The notes beneath the pieces were generated by a model. The model was not told the origin of the DNA and did no database searches. It saw only the letters and a list, made by a program, of their open reading frames with translations. A DNA stretch of 34,614 nucleotides, taken from the NCBI GenBank assembly GCA_035294725.1, contig DATGKK010000060.1:1-34614 (forward strand), read 5' to 3'. Position numbers and translations under genes: made by a program. How positions within the stretch are numbered: position 1 is the stretch's first letter; each line of letters starts with the position of its first letter. Positions 30,312 to 34,614 of the stretch are shown here, piece by piece. This stretch comes from DATGKK01 sp035294725 (GTDB lineage: Bacteria > Actinomycetota > Acidimicrobiia > Acidimicrobiales > Bog-793).

Positions 30312-31246
30312 TGCGTCTTCTCCCTTGTGGTGGTCGTGGCGGTGCGGCTGATCGGCGCCCTGGCGCGGCGCGCCGGCCGCCTCGCGGTGGTGCCGATCGG
30401 CTCGACGGGAGCCGGGGCGACGCTCCAGTCCCTCTCGCCGGCCGCGACGAGGAGCTGGCGGGACGCGCCCGGTGAGAGGTAGAAGGCGAAGTTGCTCGCC
30501 GGGTACACCTGCTCGAAACAGTCGAAGGGCCGCCCCCTCTGGTCGATGCTGAGGCCGCGGATCCGGACGATCCGTGCGCGGGAGCTGACGTCGAGCAGGC
30601 GCCGGTGCTCGTCGCTCGGGGCGACGACCTCGAGGTACTGCTCCTCGGCCGCGTCGCGCAGGTCGTAGCGGCGCTCGAGGAGCTCGTAGAGGGAGCCCGC
30701 CAGGGCGTCGGCGTGCCGGTCGAGGTCCGGGGCGAGCGCGACCGGGATCACCGATGACTCGACGACCATCGGCCGCCCCTCGAGGACCCGCTGGCGGTAG
30801 AGGCGCCACACCAGGGCCCCAGGTGCCACCCCGAGCGTCATGGCGAGGTCGGGGGAGGGCACGCCCCTCTCGAGGCCGAGCACCCTCGTCCCGACACGTA
30901 TGGGAGCGCCGCTCGCCTCGAGAGTCCCGAGCAGGCCGCCGCGCTTGGCCGGCTCGCTCACGTACCTCGGCCGGGCGAGGAAGGTCCCGACGCCCTGGTG
31001 GCGGGTGACCCGTCCCGTGCGCTCCAGCTCCTCGAGCGCGCGGGTCACGGTGATGCGGCTCACACCGGCCAGCTCGCACAGCTCGGCCTGTGTGGGCAGC
31101 AGGTCGCCCGGCACGAGGCTCTGCTCCACGACGATGCGCTCGATGAGCTCGATCACCCGCTCGTACAGCAGCTCCTTGCGCGCTCGCGTCCGGCCGTGGC
31201 CGACCTCGGCCTCGTGCCGCACCCGATGGAGATCGATGAGCGTCAC
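30308..31246 (-). CDS. GntR-family regulator with UTRA (HutC-type) effector domain
   Basis: The protein has 312 residues counted from the GTG at 31246, which has GGAAGGGGGGAG just upstream. The winged helix occupies about 22-95 (ELLYERVIELIERIVVEQSLVPGDLLPTQAELCELAGVSRITVTRALEELERTGRVTRHQGVGTFL). A UTRA domain follows at about 120-265 (PGALVWRLYRQRVLEGRPMVVESSVIP, EEQYLEVVAP, FDCFEQVYPASNFAFYL), expected to bind a small-molecule inducer, often a sugar phosphate or amino compound. The C-terminal 40 residues are an Arg/Thr-rich tail. The gene lies inside the operon it probably controls; the candidate operator is the repeat cluster at 32707-32747. FrlR of fructosamine operons belongs to the same subfamily. 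Confidence 0.9.
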   Translation of the reverse strand: MTLIDLHRVRHEAEVGHGRTRARKELLYERVIELIERIVVEQSLVPGDLLPTQAELCELAGVSRITVTRALEELERTGRVTRHQGVGTFLARPRYVSEPAKRGGLLGTLEASGAPIRVGTRVLGLERGVPSPDLAMTLGVAPGALVWRLYRQRVLEGRPMVVESSVIPVALAPDLDRHADALAGSLYELLERRYDLRDAAEEQYLEVVAPSDEHRRLLDVSSRARIVRIRGLSIDQRGRPFDCFEQVYPASNFAFYLSPGASRQLLVAAGERDWSVAPAPVEPIGTTARRPARRARAPISRTATTTTREKTQ

Positions 31247-31329
31247 GCTCCCCCCTTCCTCGTTGCCGGCGGTCACGTCGCCGGTGCGGTCAGGGCGAGC
31301 CACACGGCCGCCCCGGCTCCTCGCAGGCT

Positions 31330-32679
31330 CTACGACCGCTCCTTTGCCAGCACCTCGAACACCTCCGCGGCAGCCTCGAGGGTCTCCTCGACGTCCTCGT
31401 CGGTGTGGACGAGCGAGACGAAGAGGTTCTCGAGGTGGCTCGGATGGAACAGGATCCCCCGGAGCAGCATCTCCTGGTACCAGCGGGTGAACAGAGCTGC
31501 GTCGGCGAAGCGCTCGGCGTCGCGCCAGTTCCGGATCGGGCGGTCGCTGAACCAGAGCTGGAAGACCGTGCCGAGCCCGTCGACGCGCACGGGGAGGCCA
31601 ACCCGGTCGGCCAGCGCCAGGAGGCCGTCGGCGAGGCGGCCGCCGAGTGCTCGCTGGCGCTCGTAGAGCCCCGGCTCGGAGAGGACGTCCATGGTCGCCG
31701 AGACGGCGGCACACTGCACCACGTTGGCGTTGTAGGTTCCCGAATGCGAGTAGCGGCCGTCCGCGATCATCCCCATCACCTCGCGGCTGCCCCCGATGGC
31801 GGCGACAGGGAACCCCCCGCCGAGCCCCTTGGCCAGGGTGGTGAGATCGGGCATGACGCCGTACCACTCCTGAGCGCCACCGCGCGCGAAGCGGAACCCG
31901 GTGATCACCTCGTCGAAGATGAGAAGGGCGCCATACCTGCGGGTCTCCTCGCGCAGCAGCTCGAGATAGCCCGGCTCGGGCAGGATGCAGCCGGAGTTGA
32001 AGACCGCAGGCTCGGTGATCACCGCGGCGACCTCCTCGCCGCGCTCTGCCATCAGCTTCTGGAAGCTCTCCGGGTCATTCCAGGTCAGCACGACCAGGGT
32101 GCGGGCGAGCTCCTCGGGGACCCCAGGTCCTGCCGCGACCGGCCGCGGGTGGCTCGCCGGGCCCGCCTCGAGGGGATCGGGATGGTTGCTCCAGTACACG
32201 GTGTCCTGCCAGCCGTGGTAGTGGCCCTCGAAGCGGACGATGAGCGGCCGCCCCGTGTGGGCGCGAGCCAGCCGCACGGCAGTGCCCACGGCCTCGCTGC
32301 CGGAGTTCGAGAACCTCACCATCTCGACGCTCGGCACGGCGTCGACCACCTTCTCCGCCGCCTCGACCTCGAGCTCGTAGGGAAGGCCGAAGCAGGTGCC
32401 GAGCTCGGCCACGGCTGCCGCCACGGCGGCGGTGACGGCAGGGTGCCGGTGGCCGAGGATCATCGGGCCGAGCCCGAGCAGGTAGTCGACGTACTCGTGG
32501 CCGTCGACGTCGCTAAGACGTGAGCCGCGGCCGGAGGCGGCGAAGAGCGGGTACGGCTCCCAGCCGAACCTCGCCGTCCTCGCACTGCTCCCGGCGCCGC
32601 CCGGCACGACGGTGCTCGCCCGGTCGAAGAGCCCCTTGGAGGCTCGGAGCCGGGCTGCGTACACCTCGTCGAAGTCCAA
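31330..32679 (-). CDS. Class III PLP-dependent aminotransferase (GSAM-like)
   Basis: The protein has 449 residues counted from a TTG at 32679, preceded by AGGAG 9 nt upstream; no in-frame ATG or GTG fits better. Landmarks are VDYLLGLGPMILGHRHP, SGSEAVGTAVRLARAHTGRPLIVRFEGHYHGW, LLIFDEVITGFR (cofactor-ring-binding Asp) and the PLP lysine K284 in TLAKGLGGGFPV. It resembles glutamate-1-semialdehyde aminomutase and the related beta-amino-acid aminotransferases. Since it heads a catabolic operon rather than a tetrapyrrole cluster, a role in removing an amino group from the transported compound or its released amine is more likely. An 83-bp gap separates it from the GntR gene, but no terminator is evident. 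Confidence 0.9.
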   Translation of the reverse strand: MDFDEVYAARLRASKGLFDRASTVVPGGAGSSARTARFGWEPYPLFAASGRGSRLSDVDGHEYVDYLLGLGPMILGHRHPAVTAAVAAAVAELGTCFGLPYELEVEAAEKVVDAVPSVEMVRFSNSGSEAVGTAVRLARAHTGRPLIVRFEGHYHGWQDTVYWSNHPDPLEAGPASHPRPVAAGPGVPEELARTLVVLTWNDPESFQKLMAERGEEVAAVITEPAVFNSGCILPEPGYLELLREETRRYGALLIFDEVITGFRFARGGAQEWYGVMPDLTTLAKGLGGGFPVAAIGGSREVMGMIADGRYSHSGTYNANVVQCAAVSATMDVLSEPGLYERQRALGGRLADGLLALADRVGLPVRVDGLGTVFQLWFSDRPIRNWRDAERFADAALFTRWYQEMLLRGILFHPSHLENLFVSLVHTDEDVEETLEAAAEVFEVLAKERS

Positions 32680-32706
32680 CGGTCACCGCTCCTGTCAGTT
32701 ACCTCA

Positions 32707-32747
32707 CTTGACATGGCAACCATAGCAACCATGTGGGCCATGTCAAG
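32707..32747 (-). promoter_or_regulatory. Promoter and nested-repeat operator of the aminotransferase-SIS operon
   Basis: Toward the aminotransferase the minus strand has TTGACA (32741-32746), a 16-bp spacer and TATGGT, the best sigma-70-type promoter in the window. It is embedded in repeats. A perfect 11-bp inverted repeat, CTTGACATGGC/GCCATGTCAAG, spans 32707-32717 and 32737-32747. An inner inverted repeat, ACATGG/CCATGT, lies at 32711-32716 and 32729-32734. A 9-bp-period direct repeat of GCAACCAT lies between the arms. This is a likely binding site for the operon's own GntR regulator. The plus strand also carries TTGACA (32708-32713) toward the sigma factor gene, but without a good -10. 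Confidence 0.65.
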
Positions 32748-32839
32748 GGGACCGAGCTGGCCGCCGGAGGTCGGAGAGGGTGCCAGTTCGGGGCGTGTCG
32801 TCCGGCCTCGGGTGCGAGGCGGTCGTCGGTAGCCACGCC

Positions 32840-32845
32840 TACGAT
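32840..32845 (+). promoter_or_regulatory. Candidate -10 hexamer, leaderless sigma factor gene
   Basis: TACGAT is followed by 7 nt and the GTG at 32853. There is no Shine-Dalgarno sequence, and the -35 region is unremarkable. Confidence 0.4.
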
Positions 32846-32852
32846 CCCCTCC

Positions 32853-33830
32853 GTGGCCGTTGGCAGCGTTGCCGAGATCGAGATCGAGCCGTTCCGCCGC
32901 GAGCTCACCGGGTACTGCTACCGGATGCTCGGCTCGGGGCTCGAGGCCGAGGACGCCGTGCAGGAGACGATGGTGAGGGCCTGGCGGAGCGCCGGCTCCT
33001 TCGAGGGTCGCTCGAGCGTGCGCTCCTGGCTCTACCGGATCGCGACGAACGTCTGCATCGACATGCACCGCCAGGTGCAGCGCCGCGCGAGGCCAGTGGA
33101 GATGGGCCCCTCGTCACCGCCGCTCGAGTCGCTCCTCGGTCCCATGTTGCCCGAGGCTGCCTGGGTGATGCCGGTGCCTGACGAGCGGATCGCTCCGGAG
33201 TCGAGCGACCCCGCAGAGGTGGCGGCCCACCGGGAGTCGGTGCGCCTCGCCTTCGTAGCGGCGCTCCAGCGCCTCCCGCCCCGTCAACGCGCCGTGCTCA
33301 TCCTCTGCGAGGTGCTCCGCTGGCAGGCTGGTGAGACGGCGGAGCTCCTCGACATGACCATCGCCGCCGTGAACAGCGCCCTCCAGCGGGCGCGGGCGGC
33401 GCTCGCCGCAGTGCCGGCCGAGCCCCATCCGGGCCAGCTCGACGATGCCTCCACCGAGCTGCTCGAGCGCTACGTCGAGGCGTTCGAGCGCTACGACATC
33501 GACGCGCTCGTGAAGCTCCTCCACGAGGATGCCGTCCAGTCGATGCCGCCGTTCGCCTTGTGGATCGAAGGAGCCGAGAACATCGGCCGTTGGATGGTCG
33601 AGCCCGGGCCGAGCGGTTGCCGCGGCTCGAAGCTGCTCGCGACCCGCGCGAACGGCTGCCCCGCCTTCGCCCAGTACCGGAGGGACCCTGCCGGCGGCTT
33701 TGCTCCCTGGGCGATCCAGGTGCTCGAGGTGATGGGCGGGAGGATCACGGGGATGAACTTCTTCCTGTCGTTCCTCGCGCCCGACCGGCTGTTCCCCGCG
33801 TTCGGTCTGCCCCTACATCTCGACCGCTGA
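32853..33830 (+). CDS. Sigma-70-family factor with C-terminal NTF2/SnoaL-like domain (SigG/TIGR02960-like)
   Basis: The protein has 325 residues counted from the GTG at 32853. Region 2 covers about 8-75 (FRRELTGYCYRMLGSGLEAEDAVQETMVRAWRSAGSF, then SVRSWLYRIATNVCIDMHR). Region 4 covers about 125-185 (ALQRLPPRQRAVLILCEVLRWQAGETAELLDMTIAAVNSALQRARAAL). A SnoaL-like domain follows from about 200 (LERYVEAFERYDIDALVKLLHEDAVQSMPPFALWIEGAENIG). This layout is typical of the long ECF-type factors related to mycobacterial SigG/SigJ, in which the C-terminal domain is thought to regulate activity in place of an anti-sigma factor. No anti-sigma gene is adjacent. The frame is open upstream to 32733, but the earlier part looks non-coding. 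Confidence 0.9.
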   Translation: MAVGSVAEIEIEPFRRELTGYCYRMLGSGLEAEDAVQETMVRAWRSAGSFEGRSSVRSWLYRIATNVCIDMHRQVQRRARPVEMGPSSPPLESLLGPMLPEAAWVMPVPDERIAPESSDPAEVAAHRESVRLAFVAALQRLPPRQRAVLILCEVLRWQAGETAELLDMTIAAVNSALQRARAALAAVPAEPHPGQLDDASTELLERYVEAFERYDIDALVKLLHEDAVQSMPPFALWIEGAENIGRWMVEPGPSGCRGSKLLATRANGCPAFAQYRRDPAGGFAPWAIQVLEVMGGRITGMNFFLSFLAPDRLFPAFGLPLHLDR

Positions 33831-33843
33831 GGCCTGCCTTCGA

Positions 33844-33878
33844 GGTTCGCTCCCCACGGTGCCGGCGGGGAGCGAGCC
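33844..33878. terminator. Strong bidirectional hairpin between sigma factor and methyltransferase genes
   Basis: GGTTCGCTCCCC (33844-33855) pairs with GGGGAGCGAGCC (33867-33878) over 12 bp, with one G-T wobble and an 11-nt loop. It sits inside the 65-bp convergent gap. There is no T-tract, but the stem is the strongest in the window, and its position supports termination in both directions. Confidence 0.65.
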
Positions 33879-33895
33879 AGCCGGCGCTCGGTGGA

Positions 33896-34564
33896 TCAGG
33901 AGGAGGCGAGCGCCCGGCGTGCGAGGAGCACGAGGTCGACGCCGGGGTCCGCCACGTCGCTCTTGCCGGCGCGGCGCTCGAGGCGGCAGATCTCGAGCCC
34001 ATCGAGATCTTCCCCGTGCACGTCCTCCTCGGCGTAGAGGTTCGCCCGGTCGGGCGGACCCACCTTCCCGTGGGACTCGACGTGGTGGCCGACGACGAAC
34101 AGCCGCCCCCCGGGGCTCACGACCCCGGCGGCGGCCCGGAGCAGCTCTGCCCGCTCCTGCGGGCCGGGATGGACGAAGGCCACGACGACGAGGTCGAAGG
34201 CGCCCTGGGGTCGCTCTGCGGCCACCGTCTCGAGGTACGTCCGAAGATCCGCACGCACGGTCTCGATCTCGACGCCCTCGGCGCGGGCGCGGCTCGCTGC
34301 CCGCTCGAGGGCCACTGCCGAGGCGTCGACCGCCGTCACGGACCAGCCAGCGGCGGCCAACCACAGGGCGTTGCGGCCCTCGCCGGCGCCGAGGTCGAGG
34401 GCGCGGCCGGGCGGGAGCGCGGAGGCGATCTCGACCAGCGTCTCGTCCGGGGCCTCCCGGAACAGCTGTGGTGAGGCTGCGTAGCGCTCGTCCCACGCCT
34501 CGGCGGCCGCCCGCAGGCGTTCGTCGCCGGGGGTCGGATCCTTGCCGGGGTCGTGGTCGGTCAT
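33896..34564 (-). CDS. Class I SAM-dependent methyltransferase
   Basis: The protein has 222 residues counted from the ATG at 34564; a TTG one codon earlier is also in frame. Motif I is ALDLGAGEGRNALWLAAAG, followed by VTAVDASAVALERA (ribose-binding Asp) and FDLVVVAFVHPGPQERAELLRAAAGVVSPGGRLFVVGHH (motifs II-III). The WDERYAASPQLF start and overall shape resemble the TehB/thiopurine-type small-molecule methyltransferases. The substrate is unknown. On the minus strand TAGCCT lies 7 nt before the ATG (34572-34577), giving another leaderless-type start. It converges on the sigma factor gene across a strong hairpin. Confidence 0.88.
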   Translation of the reverse strand: MTDHDPGKDPTPGDERLRAAAEAWDERYAASPQLFREAPDETLVEIASALPPGRALDLGAGEGRNALWLAAAGWSVTAVDASAVALERAASRARAEGVEIETVRADLRTYLETVAAERPQGAFDLVVVAFVHPGPQERAELLRAAAGVVSPGGRLFVVGHHVESHGKVGPPDRANLYAEEDVHGEDLDGLEICRLERRAGKSDVADPGVDLVLLARRALASS

Positions 34565-34571
34565 CAACAGG

Positions 34572-34577
34572 AGGCTA
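34572..34577 (-). promoter_or_regulatory. Candidate -10 hexamer, leaderless methyltransferase gene
   Basis: Minus-strand TAGCCT is followed by 7 nt and the ATG at 34564. It is the same hexamer as that before the gene starting at 2419. The -35 region is unremarkable. Confidence 0.4.
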
Positions 34578-34614
34578 CCTGGTCCTCGCTCCTACCCCGC
34601 CGGCGCCACGGCCC

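Noticed and set aside
31330..32679. hemL, glutamate-1-semialdehyde aminomutase for tetrapyrrole synthesis
   Set aside because: The similarity is to the wider class III group. It heads a catabolic operon with a permease, kinase and SIS enzyme, and no other heme-synthesis genes are near.
1..34614. CRISPR arrays, insertion sequences, integrases, phage or toxin-antitoxin genes
   Set aside because: I saw no regularly spaced repeats, no transposase or integrase motifs and no terminal inverted repeats with target duplications.

Overview
The window is about 34.6 kb of very GC-rich DNA (roughly 70% or more by eye), with long open antisense shadows over most genes, frequent GTG/TTG starts and short intergenic gaps. 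Gene content points to an actinobacterium: an MhuD-like heme-degrading monooxygenase, an LLM-class (often F420-dependent) oxidoreductase, a phosphotransferase fused to DUF6285, a PIG-L/MshB-type deacetylase and an ArsR regulator with a DUF5937-like N-terminus. Acidimicrobiia or a relative is my guess; nothing here fixes the lineage. I see no rRNA, tRNA, CRISPR array, insertion sequence or phage gene.

Layout. (1) 130-2419, minus: a two-gene unit, DUF7064/7065-like protein then phosphotransferase-DUF6285 fusion. (2) 2487-5434: a sulfur/thiol cluster. It has a CsoR/CstR-family repressor whose metal-binding His is replaced by Gly, a divergent thioredoxin plus PIG-L deacetylase pair, and a class V aminotransferase/cysteine desulfurase-like enzyme. 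The repressor gene and the thioredoxin gene have near-identical operator/-10 elements. (3) 5527-9628, plus: PadR regulator, large FtsX-type permease, MacB-type ATPase. (4) 9701-15277: winged-helix protein and 2-hydroxyacid dehydrogenase (GTGA overlap), EamA transporter, secreted HAF-repeat protein, DUF5937-ArsR regulator. (5) 15360-19710, minus: two-domain VOC protein, S9 prolyl-oligopeptidase-like hydrolase, and a FAD reductase with a sulfite-oxidase-like molybdoenzyme. (6) 19818-26253: channel-like membrane protein, LLM oxidoreductase, unknown membrane-anchored protein, Rieske oxygenase gene interrupted by an in-frame TGA, MhuD-like protein, PhyH dioxygenase and an APH-type phosphotransferase. 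(7) 26297-32747, minus: a tightly packed catabolic operon of class III aminotransferase, GntR/UTRA regulator, APC permease, FGGY kinase and SIS-domain protein. (8) 32853-34564: a sigma-70-family factor with a C-terminal NTF2-like domain, and a SAM methyltransferase.

Two systems stand out. Region 2 looks like a small persulfide- or thiol-stress regulon with its operators visible in the sequence. Region 7 has the same functional parts as Amadori-product (fructosamine) operons of the frl type: GntR regulator, APC permease, sugar kinase and SIS deglycase. It differs in using an FGGY kinase instead of a PfkB kinase and in adding a class III aminotransferase. Its substrate cannot be read from the sequence. 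A third recurring pattern is a TAnnnT-like hexamer 6-8 nt before the start codon of several genes, which suggests leaderless mRNAs.
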